A stretch of 64,000 nt of DNA from Neorhizobium galegae bv. officinalis (GTDB taxonomy: Bacteria; Pseudomonadota; Alphaproteobacteria; Rhizobiales; Rhizobiaceae): NCBI GenBank assembly GCA_000985875.1, contig CCRI01000019.1, forward strand, positions 55,756 to 119,755, written 5' to 3'. Made by a program: the position numbers and the translations under genes. Shown piece by piece: positions 44,244 to 54,198 of the stretch (positions are counted from its first letter, which is position 1; every line of letters starts with the position of its first letter). The notes under the pieces are model-generated. The model ran no database searches. It was given only the letters and a program-made list of their open reading frames with translations, and was not told the DNA's origin.

Positions 44244-46772
44244 ACGGATCGTGCCGCCGGGCCTGCCGGCGGCGTCCGGGAGTGCGGCAAGGCGGATGCG
44301 CCTGATTGCGCCCGGCGCCAGGTGAAAGCCATTGTCCGAGAGGCGATAACCGGCACATTCGATGCTGACCGATTGCGCAAAGACGTCCGTCGAAAGCTCC
44401 AGCCAGAACTCTCCGTCATCTTCTGCGACCGATACCGTGATCTCGGTATCGTGGAAAGCGCGGGCGCGTCCGAGCGGGAAATGGAAAGCCTCGGCGACAA
44501 TTTCCCCCGTTTGCGCATGTTTCAGCCGCGCCACCGTCACGTCGTGAGAGGGCGGGCCGAAACGGTAGGCGTAGTTGGTGTCGAAGAAGGCGCCGAACAG
44601 ATCGGTCGAGGTGATGCTTTCGCTGCTGCGAGAAACAAGCGTCAGGTCTCGGCGGCCGGATACAACGGGCATCCTGCCGTCCCGCAGGCAGGCGAGTTCG
44701 AGAACCACCGGCAGGTCGGCGGGCGTTTCATTGAGAAGGTGGATATCCAGCCCGTTGGTGCCCTCGTCGGCAAACAGCGCCTGGACCGGTCGGAAGGCTC
44801 GCTTCAGCGCGAACCAGGCAGGTTTCGGCGTGCGGTCGACGCCGATCACGCCCCAGCCTGGACCGGGCATGACATCCTGGAAGGTGAAGGCGAGAGCGCC
44901 GTTGCAGGTCGAGCCGGGCCGGCGCCATTCGGCGAAGGCCGCCTCCATCACTTCTCCGGTCACGGCGCGGGAGAGGGCGAGATATCGTTCCGGCTGCTGC
45001 GCGCGAAGCGCCTGCGGATCGGCATCGTAAAGCGTGCCGAGGTAATGATCGCGAACGTCCTCGAAGTCCCAGTCCACTCCGGCATCACGGGGGATCCCGG
45101 ACTTGCCGCCGGCCAGCGTTTCCGAATGGGAGAGGTTTGAAAATGCCAGGCATTCGGCTGCGAAACGGATGTTTGCCCGCCGCGCATCCTCGAGCGGCCG
45201 CTTGTAGGCGCCGACACCGTAATAATGGGCGACGCCGGCATTCGGGTAGAAAGGCAAGGCGCCGCCGGAAGGCGAGTTCGCCACATAGGGTAGGTCCGGC
45301 CGGCAATCGGCAGCCAAGGCAGGAAGGATATCCTCGCAGAGCGGACCTTCCCAGATGCGTTCCGGCAGGCCCAGCATGGCGCCTTGCTGATAGATTTCGC
45401 TGCCGCCGCAAAGGACCGCAAGCGACGGCGAGGCCTGCGTCGCCGCCAGGAACTGCCCGACTTCCGTTTTCACGTGAATCACAAAATCCGGATCGCTGGC
45501 AGGGTAGTCGAAATTGGCAAGCATCAGATCCTGCCAGACCAGCAGGCCGAGTTCGTCGCAGAGCGCGAAGAACTCCGGGCTTTCATAGGTGGCGATGCCG
45601 GGAATGCGGATCATGTTCATCCCCGCGTCTCTCGCAAGCCTGAGCCAGGGCTCGTAGCTGGCGCGATCGCCCGGCAGATCGACGATATCGGCGGAGGTCC
45701 AGACAGCGCCGCGGCAGAATATCTTCTCGCCGTTGACGACGACGGCGAAATCGTCGCCGCCTGTGCCGCGGTCTATCCGGATGTTGCGGAAGCCGGTGCG
45801 GGCGAGGGGAAAATCTTTGTCATCGATCCGGAACGCCACGTCGTAAAGCGCCGGTTCGCCATGGGTATGCGGCCACCAGGGTTTGACGCCTGACAGACGG
45901 AGTTCGGCCGAATACCTGCCGCCGCCATTTGTAAAATGCGCCTCGCTGCCATTACAGACGAGTCGGAGATCCCGGGGTGGTCCGTCAAATGCAAAGCTGA
46001 CCTTGAGAAGGCCCGCTCCGCGTTCATCAAGCTCGGCGGAGATGGCGAACTCCCTCTTCTCCCCAGCGGGGAGAAGGTGGCCCGTAGGGCCGGATGAGGG
46101 GGGCGAAGTCAATGGAAGGCCAGATGAGCCCAACGTGCGGACCCCCTCATCGCCTCGCTTTTGCTCGGCACTTCTCCCCGCAGGGGAGAAGATAGCGTCG
46201 GCGGCCCTGATCACCGAAACCGGCCGCCAGGGACCCACCGCATGAACCTCCGGACTCCATCCCGGCATGAAGCCGAGTGCGGTCGTGCGGATCAGGCGGA
46301 GGCCTTGCTGGTTCATCAGCCGCGGTCGCCAACGGGCGCGAGGCCCGGTCTTTTCCAGATACGGCTTCAGCGCGCGAAAACAGATCGACAATGTCTCAGT
46401 GCCTGCAAGTTCGACCGCCACGTCATGACTCTCGAACATGCTTGTCGAGGACAGGATCAGCGTGTCGCCGAGAAACACCTCGGCGACAGTGGCAAGCCCG
46501 GCAAACCGCAGGGTCACGGGCCCGGGCGCTTCACCGGCAAGCGGGCAGCGATACCAGGCATCCCGGTCGATCAGCGGCTCGGGATTGCTGCGGTCGAAGC
46601 GGCCAGCGGCTTCCAGGGCAGCGGCGACCGTGCCGGGCACCATGGCAGGAAGGTATTCGAGGTCCGGAGGAAGGGCGGACGGCAGGGAGAAGGCGCCCGG
46701 CTCCGTCAACGCCAAAGACCAGCCCTCGGCAAGAAGGCTGGCCTTTGATCCGATCGGGATAAGAAGGCTCAC
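44211..46772 (-). CDS. Glycoside hydrolase family 2, beta-mannosidase-like, with in-frame repeat insertion
   Basis: 853 residues from a GTG overlapping the DUF1839 stop. An N-terminal sugar-binding beta-sandwich (WYRCPLAGEAP, LRFAGLATVAEVFLGD) and an immunoglobulin-like domain precede the TIM barrel with GMNMIRIPGIATYESPEFF, LLVWQDLMLANFDYP and the acid/base region LCGGSEIYQQ. No signal peptide is seen, so it is probably cytoplasmic. Residues ~193-241 come from an inverted pair of palindromic repeats and interrupt the first domains. As the last gene of the carrier-protein operon it probably trims mannosides in that pathway. Confidence 0.85.
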   Translation of the reverse strand: MSLLIPIGSKASLLAEGWSLALTEPGAFSLPSALPPDLEYLPAMVPGTVAAALEAAGRFDRSNPEPLIDRDAWYRCPLAGEAPGPVTLRFAGLATVAEVFLGDTLILSSTSMFESHDVAVELAGTETLSICFRALKPYLEKTGPRARWRPRLMNQQGLRLIRTTALGFMPGWSPEVHAVGPWRPVSVIRAADAIFSPAGRSAEQKRGDEGVRTLGSSGLPLTSPPSSGPTGHLLPAGEKREFAISAELDERGAGLLKVSFAFDGPPRDLRLVCNGSEAHFTNGGGRYSAELRLSGVKPWWPHTHGEPALYDVAFRIDDKDFPLARTGFRNIRIDRGTGGDDFAVVVNGEKIFCRGAVWTSADIVDLPGDRASYEPWLRLARDAGMNMIRIPGIATYESPEFFALCDELGLLVWQDLMLANFDYPASDPDFVIHVKTEVGQFLAATQASPSLAVLCGGSEIYQQGAMLGLPERIWEGPLCEDILPALAADCRPDLPYVANSPSGGALPFYPNAGVAHYYGVGAYKRPLEDARRANIRFAAECLAFSNLSHSETLAGGKSGIPRDAGVDWDFEDVRDHYLGTLYDADPQALRAQQPERYLALSRAVTGEVMEAAFAEWRRPGSTCNGALAFTFQDVMPGPGWGVIGVDRTPKPAWFALKRAFRPVQALFADEGTNGLDIHLLNETPADLPVVLELACLRDGRMPVVSGRRDLTLVSRSSESITSTDLFGAFFDTNYAYRFGPPSHDVTVARLKHAQTGEIVAEAFHFPLGRARAFHDTEITVSVAEDDGEFWLELSTDVFAQSVSIECAGYRLSDNGFHLAPGAIRRIRLAALPDAAGRPGGTIRSLGGDRILRF
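46052..46194. repeat. Inverted pair of palindromic repeats inside the GH2 gene
   Basis: Two ~50-base units in opposite orientation (about 46052-46103 and 46141-46194) share CTTCTCCCC-GC-GGGGAGAAG and a CCCCCTCATC end. The unit differs in sequence from the cobN pair but has the same design: two inverted, internally palindromic units. It is in frame and open throughout. Confidence 0.85.
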
Positions 46773-47752
46773 GCGGCCTCGCGGGCGTGGCTCAGCGTCG
46801 ATGCCAGGTCCCCCATCAGCAGGTCCCAGGCGTCGGCGGCCGGATCGAGCGCCGTTGCCAGCGGCTCGAACTTCTTGCGGGTCAGGGCGCGGGCAAGCTG
46901 GAACTGGGTGGATTTCGCCACTTCCGAAATCCTCAGCGCCTGCTGTTCAGGCCGGGCGAACGCCTTGTGGTTCAGCCAGGCGAGATGGCTCGCCAGCAGC
47001 TCGAAATTGGCGCCGATCTGCCGGAGCGTGTTGAACGCGTATTTGTGAAAGAAGCCGAAATCTCTCTCGGCGATCCGCTCCACCTGCGCCGGGAAGACCT
47101 TCCCGAACGCACGGATGGGATTGTCCTGCGGCCGCCGGGGAAAATGGTGCCTGAGCAGCTTCCACGCGGTTTCGCGAATTTCCCTCGCGTCCGGGTAGGC
47201 GGCGGGGAACTTGGCGAATTCCGTATAGGGCAGGAAGGGCAGCGCGTCAGGGCTTGCGTTCAACTGGAACAGGCCGTCGAAATCCTCGCCGGAAAGGGTG
47301 AAGAAGCCGCCGTTGTGGAAATAGTCGAGCTCGCGGCGTTCGAGGTCCAGCCGGTTGATTGCGACCGTCGTCTTGCCATGTTCCTGGCGATAGGCGACGC
47401 CGCGCGTATCCGGCAGATAAAAGCTGTCGAGTTCGAGCAGCGTCAGCCGGCCGCGGCGGATCTGTTCCGTGACATGCCATTCCGGCCGGTCGAAGATCGC
47501 CAGTTCGGTCACGCGGATGCCGAACAGGGTCTCGAGGTCTTCGAGCGGCACCTTGAAGAAGGTGAACTGGTCGCCTTCGAAATCCTGGGTCAGGGTGAAA
47601 CCGAGCATGGCTTCCGGCGGCAGGCCCTGCGCCGAAAGCAGTTCTATCCACAGATCGACGTAACAATTCGTCTCCGGCCACATGCGCTCGGCTGAATGCA
47701 GCGCATGTGTCCTGTAGTTCGCCGGATCGAGCGCGGGAAATACCGCCGTCAT
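46769..47752 (-). CDS. DUF1839 family protein
   Basis: 327 residues (MTAVFPALDPANYRTHALHS onward), soluble, with segments such as MWPETNCYVDLWIELL and LELDSFYLPDTRGVAYR. DUF1839 genes recur beside amino acid:carrier-protein ligases. The function is unknown; acting on the carrier-bound aminoacyl group is a reasonable guess from context. It starts 4 bases after the ligase stop and overlaps the GH2 start by 4 bases. Confidence 0.85.
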   Translation of the reverse strand: MTAVFPALDPANYRTHALHSAERMWPETNCYVDLWIELLSAQGLPPEAMLGFTLTQDFEGDQFTFFKVPLEDLETLFGIRVTELAIFDRPEWHVTEQIRRGRLTLLELDSFYLPDTRGVAYRQEHGKTTVAINRLDLERRELDYFHNGGFFTLSGEDFDGLFQLNASPDALPFLPYTEFAKFPAAYPDAREIRETAWKLLRHHFPRRPQDNPIRAFGKVFPAQVERIAERDFGFFHKYAFNTLRQIGANFELLASHLAWLNHKAFARPEQQALRISEVAKSTQFQLARALTRKKFEPLATALDPAADAWDLLMGDLASTLSHAREAA

Positions 47753-47756
47753 TGGA

Positions 47757-48668
47757 TCAGCCCCAGAGCGTGGCGCGGACGGAGCCCGGCCACTCTTTTA
47801 CGTCCAGACCGTGGGTATGGAAGAGCGCCAGCGCGATGCGTTCCAGGCCGAAGCCGACGCAGGCGGTATGGGCGACGCTGCCGTCTTCCAGGTTCAGGCC
47901 CCACTTCAGGCCGAATGAGTCCTGGTGGTAGTTGAAGCTCATGCAGGCTGTGGGCTTGGCGACAGAGGTGATCGGAATCAGCAGCTCGAACTTCAGGTTC
48001 TGGTCGCGCTGGTTGTTGACCAGCATCTTGCCGGCGCGGCCGAAGAACGGGTCGTTGGCGATGTCGATCGTCACATCGAGGCCGAGCGACTTCATCATCT
48101 CGACGCCGCGGTCCATCCACAGCTGGCGGAAATCGGTGACGTGGCTCTCGGTACCCATGCAGACATATTCGCGCATGCGGAACAGCTGCTGGCGGGCCGG
48201 ATCCCTGGAGGGCTCGTGGCGGAAGCAGTAGCTCTGCAGGTCGAAGAGGCCACCGCCGGCGGGCAGGCTGCCGCGGCGCGCAACGGTCGGATAGAGCGGA
48301 TAGCAGGCGGCCGGCGTCAGCACGATGTCGGTTGCTTCCTGGCCCTTGGTCCAGTCCTCCTCGCCGACCTCCATGCATTTCAGGAGGCTCATATGGTCGA
48401 GCTCGTTGCCGCAGAACGAGTGGACCGTGCCGGCGAGCTGCGGAAAGCTCTTCATGTAGCCGCTGGTCTCGAAAAAGGCGCGGTTCATGCCCGGCGGGAA
48501 GCGCATCGCCTCGGCACCGTCGCCGCCACCAACCTTGTCGATCAGCCGCTCGAAGGCGGCGATGACGTCTTCGAACTGGCCGCTGCGGCCATACAGTCCG
48601 TCGACGCCCGTCTCGATCAGCAGGCCTGCATCGAACAGGCGGTCGAGAAAGGAAACTTGCATATCCAT
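47757..48668 (-). CDS. Amino acid:[carrier protein] ligase (class-II aaRS-like)
   Basis: 303 residues, much shorter than seryl-tRNA synthetase and without a tRNA-binding arm. Class-II motif 2 is FRHEPSRDPARQQLFRMREYV (near 160) and motif 3 is GFGLERIALALF (near 275). Cysteines in TPAACYPLYP and AHTACVGFG are at the places used for zinc in the characterised family. Those enzymes adenylate small amino acids such as glycine or alanine and load them on the phosphopantetheine of a small carrier protein instead of tRNA. The carrier gene is two genes upstream. Confidence 0.9.
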   Translation of the reverse strand: MDMQVSFLDRLFDAGLLIETGVDGLYGRSGQFEDVIAAFERLIDKVGGGDGAEAMRFPPGMNRAFFETSGYMKSFPQLAGTVHSFCGNELDHMSLLKCMEVGEEDWTKGQEATDIVLTPAACYPLYPTVARRGSLPAGGGLFDLQSYCFRHEPSRDPARQQLFRMREYVCMGTESHVTDFRQLWMDRGVEMMKSLGLDVTIDIANDPFFGRAGKMLVNNQRDQNLKFELLIPITSVAKPTACMSFNYHQDSFGLKWGLNLEDGSVAHTACVGFGLERIALALFHTHGLDVKEWPGSVRATLWG

Positions 48669-48717
48669 GGCTTTACCTCATTCTTTTCAATGGTTTACAT
48701 CTGAAATGATAAGGGCG

Positions 48718-49899
48718 TCAGCCGAGCAGGCTGGTGTCCGGTTTCTGAACGAGCAGCATGGTCGACGTATTGCCGAGGATGCGGTCGTTGGAAATCATCA
48801 GCTGGGCGGAATGCGCGTCGCGCAGATGCCGGCCGAGGCTGTAGGGCGTGCCGTTCTTGTAGCCCATGATGCCGCAGATGATCATCGCCTGGTTGATGAT
48901 GGTCAGGATCGTCTCGGAGGACGCGAGCTTGACGTTGTTCATGGCGATCGAAAAGGCCATGGACGACAGCTGGTCGTGATCCGCCTTGGCATCCGCGTAG
49001 ATCCTGAGGCCGGAGAGGATGCCGGCCTTGAGGAGCTGCAGCAGGTTCGAGGCTTCGGCCAGCCTCAGCGCGCCGGGCGGCTGGGTGCCGCCCGCCTTGC
49101 GGGCGGCGGCGCGCACGAAGGCCTGGGCGCGCAATACCGCATCGGCGGCGATCCCGTACCAGACCGCGCTCCAGAGGAGATGCGAGGTGGCGAGCATCGA
49201 TTGCGCCGCGATCTCGGCGAACGGCTTTGGAAAGATCTGGACGGACGGCGCCTCGCCCCTAAAGAGGAAACCGTCGGAGCAGGTGCCGCGCATGCCGAGC
49301 GTATCCCAGTCGACGGTCTTCTGCAGGCTATACTGGCCTTGCTTGAAGACGGTCATGACCTGGTCCGTCGGCGCGGCCTTCTCGTTGGAGCGCGAGGTGA
49401 CCATGATCGCATCGGCATGGGCGCCGTAGGAAATCACCGTTGCATCCTTAGTCAGGCGGCAGGTGTCGCCCTCGACCTCGATCGCGCAGATGGAGTTGCG
49501 CATATTGCCGCCGATGCCGCCCTCGGTCGTCGCGGAAGCGACGAGAAGCTGGCGGCCGGCAAGCTCGCGCATGAAGTCCCTGTGCCATTCGCTGTCGCCA
49601 CCGTGCTCCACGAGGCTCGAAACCTTGATCTGGTGCATGGCGAAAACCATGGCGCTCGCGGCGCAGGCCTGTCCCAGGATGGAGCAGACCTCGGCGATCT
49701 CGGTGATCGAAGCGCCCTCGCCGCCGAACGCGGCCGGGATCTGGATACCGATCAGGCGCTCGGCCTTCATGGCATCGACGGCCTCGCGGGGGAAGCGGCC
49801 GACATGGTCGACACGGTCGGCAAATTCGGCCGCTACGGTTGCCACGCGGTGAGCGCGGGCGCTCAGGCTCATGTCGGCGGCAAAGGCAGGGAGGCTCAT
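48718..49899 (-). CDS. Acyl-CoA dehydrogenase-like flavoprotein
   Basis: 393 residues of acyl-CoA dehydrogenase fold: IPAAFGGEGASITEIAEV near the N-terminus, LVASATTEGGIGGNMRNS as the FAD/substrate segment, and GTPYSLGRHLRDAHSAQL at the C-terminus. It starts one base before the carrier gene stop, so the two are tightly linked. It may oxidise an acyl or aminoacyl group while bound to the carrier, as related enzymes do in natural product pathways; this is inference. Confidence 0.85.
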   Translation of the reverse strand: MSLPAFAADMSLSARAHRVATVAAEFADRVDHVGRFPREAVDAMKAERLIGIQIPAAFGGEGASITEIAEVCSILGQACAASAMVFAMHQIKVSSLVEHGGDSEWHRDFMRELAGRQLLVASATTEGGIGGNMRNSICAIEVEGDTCRLTKDATVISYGAHADAIMVTSRSNEKAAPTDQVMTVFKQGQYSLQKTVDWDTLGMRGTCSDGFLFRGEAPSVQIFPKPFAEIAAQSMLATSHLLWSAVWYGIAADAVLRAQAFVRAAARKAGGTQPPGALRLAEASNLLQLLKAGILSGLRIYADAKADHDQLSSMAFSIAMNNVKLASSETILTIINQAMIICGIMGYKNGTPYSLGRHLRDAHSAQLMISNDRILGNTSTMLLVQKPDTSLLG

Positions 49900-49900
49900 C

Positions 49901-50152
49901 TCAAGCGGCCTCGCGCGCTTTCAGGATATGCGAAACCGTCTGTTCGATCGCCGCTATGCTGGCGAAGGACTTGCGGTTCAAAAGGCTGTCGGGAAACTCG
50001 ATGTCGAAGGCCTCTTCCAGGCCCAGCATCAGTTGCACGGACGCAAAGGAGGAGAGGCCGGCCGCATAAAGATCGGCGCCGTCTTCCAGCTCGGTCACAG
50101 CGACCGGAAGGCCGCCTACCCGTGTCAGCAATTCGCGAATGGTCTCGTTCAT
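49901..50152 (-). CDS. Small acyl/aminoacyl carrier protein
   Basis: 83 residues from an ATG with GGAG upstream (MNETIRELLTRVGGLPVAV). The phosphopantetheine attachment serine is in DLYAAGLSSFASVQLML. It is first in the operon carrier-dehydrogenase-ligase-DUF1839-GH2 and the likely acceptor of the amino acid activated by the ligase. Longer in-frame starts up to 50218 have no ribosome site. Confidence 0.9.
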   Translation of the reverse strand: MNETIRELLTRVGGLPVAVTELEDGADLYAAGLSSFASVQLMLGLEEAFDIEFPDSLLNRKSFASIAAIEQTVSHILKAREAA

Positions 50153-50337
50153 CTCGACGTCTCCGGATCGTTCGAATTCTGCGTTCATCGCTGGAGACTT
50201 TACTACGCAGGAAAGCATAAGATTCCGGTAATAAACGTCGTGAAGTTAGGGATGCGGGATTCCGTAAAATCCGATCGATCGCCATCGGCATGGCTCGGCT
50301 TGACATCAACGGCCCGCGGGTTTCTGATGGCGCCATT

Positions 50338-50451
50338 CACCAGGGGGGTCCCGCCAAGGGGCTGAGATACTGCTGGTCGGACCGGCTTTGGCCGGCCGAG
50401 GCGCAGTGACCCGTTGAACCTGATCCAGTTCATACTGGCGTAGGGACGGTG
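50338..50451 (+). promoter_or_regulatory. TPP riboswitch (THI element)
   Basis: The conserved core GGGGCTGAGA and GACCCGTTGAACCTGATC with CTGGCGTAGGGA are present, and the ends (CACC...GTCCC with GGGAC...GGTG) pair as P1. A small GACGG/CCGTC hairpin and a T-rich stretch follow before thiC. Thiamine pyrophosphate should reduce thiC expression. Confidence 0.95.
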
Positions 50452-50563
50452 CGGGCGCTGCGGCAGCGGGGACGGGAAACCGTCCTTCGGATTCCGGGGT
50501 GTTTTTCCATCATTCCAACACTGGAACTGGGTCTCCAAACGTCAAACCTTGGAGCCTTGAGCC

Positions 50564-52375
<1,812 letters not shown>

Positions 52376-52485
52376 GCTGATTCTGCCCTTCGACCTCGAG
52401 GCAGTTCAGCCCGCTGCCTTGCAGCCCAGCCTATCTCCCCTCAAGAGCAGGGCGATCACATGAAGGCATGGGGCGGCGCGTGGAG

Positions 52486-52617
52486 CCCCTCCCCCTTGTG
52501 GGGAGGGGTTGGGGAGGGGACTTCATCCAGCATCAAAACCCCTCCCGCCTGCCGGCCACCAACCGGGGACGGGTCGCTGGCCCCGTCCCGTCCTCCGGAC
52601 CCCCACAAGGGGGAGGG
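52486..52617. repeat. Intergenic palindromic repeat after thiC
   Basis: Outer arms CCCTCCCCCTTGTGGGG and CCCCCACAAGGGGGAGGG form an inverted pair about 95 bases apart, with inner GC-rich palindromes (CGGGGACGGG / CCCCGTCCCG). The general design matches the two intragenic pairs, though the sequence differs. Confidence 0.8.
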
Positions 52618-52837
52618 TTAAGAATGCCGCGCTGCCGCACATTCCATATGTGACGGCTCTGACCTGGTGGGAGATGCCCGGCAGGCAGAGGAGGCTTACG
52701 CGGCACGCCAAATTTTTCCGGTTTTAGTTTCCCCGCCCTTCTGCGCTATGCCTACAATCCCCTCGCTTCCGTCGCCGGAGTGTTTCGCGAGACGTTCGCG
52801 GGCAGGCGGGGGCCGGCGCTTTCATTTGAACCGTAAC

Positions 52838-53096
52838 GTGCGGGGATGGTGGAAGAGGTGAAAGCCATGGGCTAGGGGCAACCCGAACCCTATCAAGCCT
52901 CCCCCTGGCCGCCGGGCCGGGTTCGGTTGAGCCGTGCAAGTGGCAAGCCCGTCCCGAAAGGATGAGCGCGAACGAAGCCATGCAGCGAGGCGAGGTGATC
53001 ACCTGTAGGGGAGGGACACCCCGAAAAGACGCCGAAGGCCACGCGAATGCGGAGCCACCCTATTAAAATCTATTTGAGGTTCCGCATTCGTGTGGG
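52838..53096 (+). mobile_element. Probable truncated group II intron (5' domain I part)
   Basis: The interval opens GTGCGGGGATGG, matching the 5' group II consensus GTGYG, and continues with RNA-like GC-rich paired segments (GGTGAAAGCC, GAGCCGTGCAAGTGGC, CCCGTCCCGAAAGGATG, GACGCCGAAGGCCAC). A 15-bp near-perfect hairpin (CGAATGCGGA/TCCGCATTCG) follows at 53040-53093. No maturase/reverse transcriptase and no domain V is found before epmB, so only a 5' piece remains. The match is by resemblance; another structured RNA is possible. Confidence 0.45.
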
Positions 53097-53151
53097 CTCT
53101 CCAAACAAGCCAAGCCACGGGCGCAGTTCGCCGCGTGAACAAGAACCCGTG

Positions 53152-54198
53152 TCATTTCGGAGGATATGCATGCTCTTCGCCGCGGAAATCGCTGACGGAA
53201 TAACATCCGCCGTCGCCGCGCACGGCGCTTTCGCCGATCACTGCCTTGCCGTGGCCGCCTGGGATATCCAGCACATAGGTGGGCTGGCAAAGGCCGGAAA
53301 TATTGCCCCGGAGCGCCGAGACGATCCTCTGGCCTTCGGCGATATCCATCCGGAAATGGCCCGTACCCGGGGCAAGGTCGGGATGGTGCAGGTAATAGGG
53401 CTTGATCCGGGTCTCGACGAAGCACTTCATCAGGTCGCCAAGCACGGTCGGATCGTCGTTGACGCCACGCAGGAGCACCGTCTGGCTCACCATCGGAAAG
53501 CCGGCGTCGACCAGGCGGGCGCAGGCGGCGCGGGCGGCGTCGGTCATTTCGCGCGGATGGTTGGCGTGCAGCGCGATGTAGACCACCTTGCCGCTTTCCT
53601 TCAGTGCCGCAATCATCGACGCGTCGATACGGTCCGGTTCGACGACCGGCACGCGGGTGTGGAAGCGGACGATCTTTACATGGGGAATCTCCGCAAGGCC
53701 GCGCATGATGGCAGCAAGCCGCCTCGGCGAAAGGACCAGCGGGTCGCCGCCGGTGAGGATCACTTCCCAAATCTCCGGGCGCCCGCGGATATAGGCGAGC
53801 GCCGCCGACAGTTCGTCCGGCGCCAGCGTTCCGTCGCCTTGCGGACCGACCATCTCGCGGCGGAAGCAGAAGCGGCAATAGACCGGGCAGATATGCACGG
53901 CCTTCAGCAGCACCCGGTCCGGATAGCGATGGACGACGCCCTTGACGGGACTATGCGCCTGATCGCCGATCGGGTCGGCATGCTCGTCCGGCGTCGTCAG
54001 CAATTCGGCCGGATCGGGCACGAATTGCCGGGCGATCGGATCCTGACGGTCCATGCGGTCGATGAGCGAAACCACGGTCGGCGTCAGGGCGATGGCATAA
54101 CGGTCTGCCACCGCGCGAATGGAGGCAAGTTTTTCCGGTTCGATCAGTCCGGCAGATACCAGGTCATCGGCGGCCTTCAGTGAACGCGCTGCGGTCAT
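53152..54198 (-). CDS. epmB: EF-P beta-lysylation protein EpmB (lysine 2,3-aminomutase family)
   Basis: 348 residues from the ATG at 54198, overlapping the epmA stop by four bases. The radical SAM motif is CPVYCRFCFRRE; ILTGGDPLVLSPRRL and HHPDLAPGTGHF are KamA-family segments. EpmB makes (R)-beta-lysine for EpmA to attach to EF-P. The epmA-efp context supports this over a catabolic 2,3-aminomutase. Confidence 0.9.
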   Translation of the reverse strand: MTAARSLKAADDLVSAGLIEPEKLASIRAVADRYAIALTPTVVSLIDRMDRQDPIARQFVPDPAELLTTPDEHADPIGDQAHSPVKGVVHRYPDRVLLKAVHICPVYCRFCFRREMVGPQGDGTLAPDELSAALAYIRGRPEIWEVILTGGDPLVLSPRRLAAIMRGLAEIPHVKIVRFHTRVPVVEPDRIDASMIAALKESGKVVYIALHANHPREMTDAARAACARLVDAGFPMVSQTVLLRGVNDDPTVLGDLMKCFVETRIKPYYLHHPDLAPGTGHFRMDIAEGQRIVSALRGNISGLCQPTYVLDIPGGHGKAVIGESAVRGDGGCYSVSDFRGEEHAYPPK

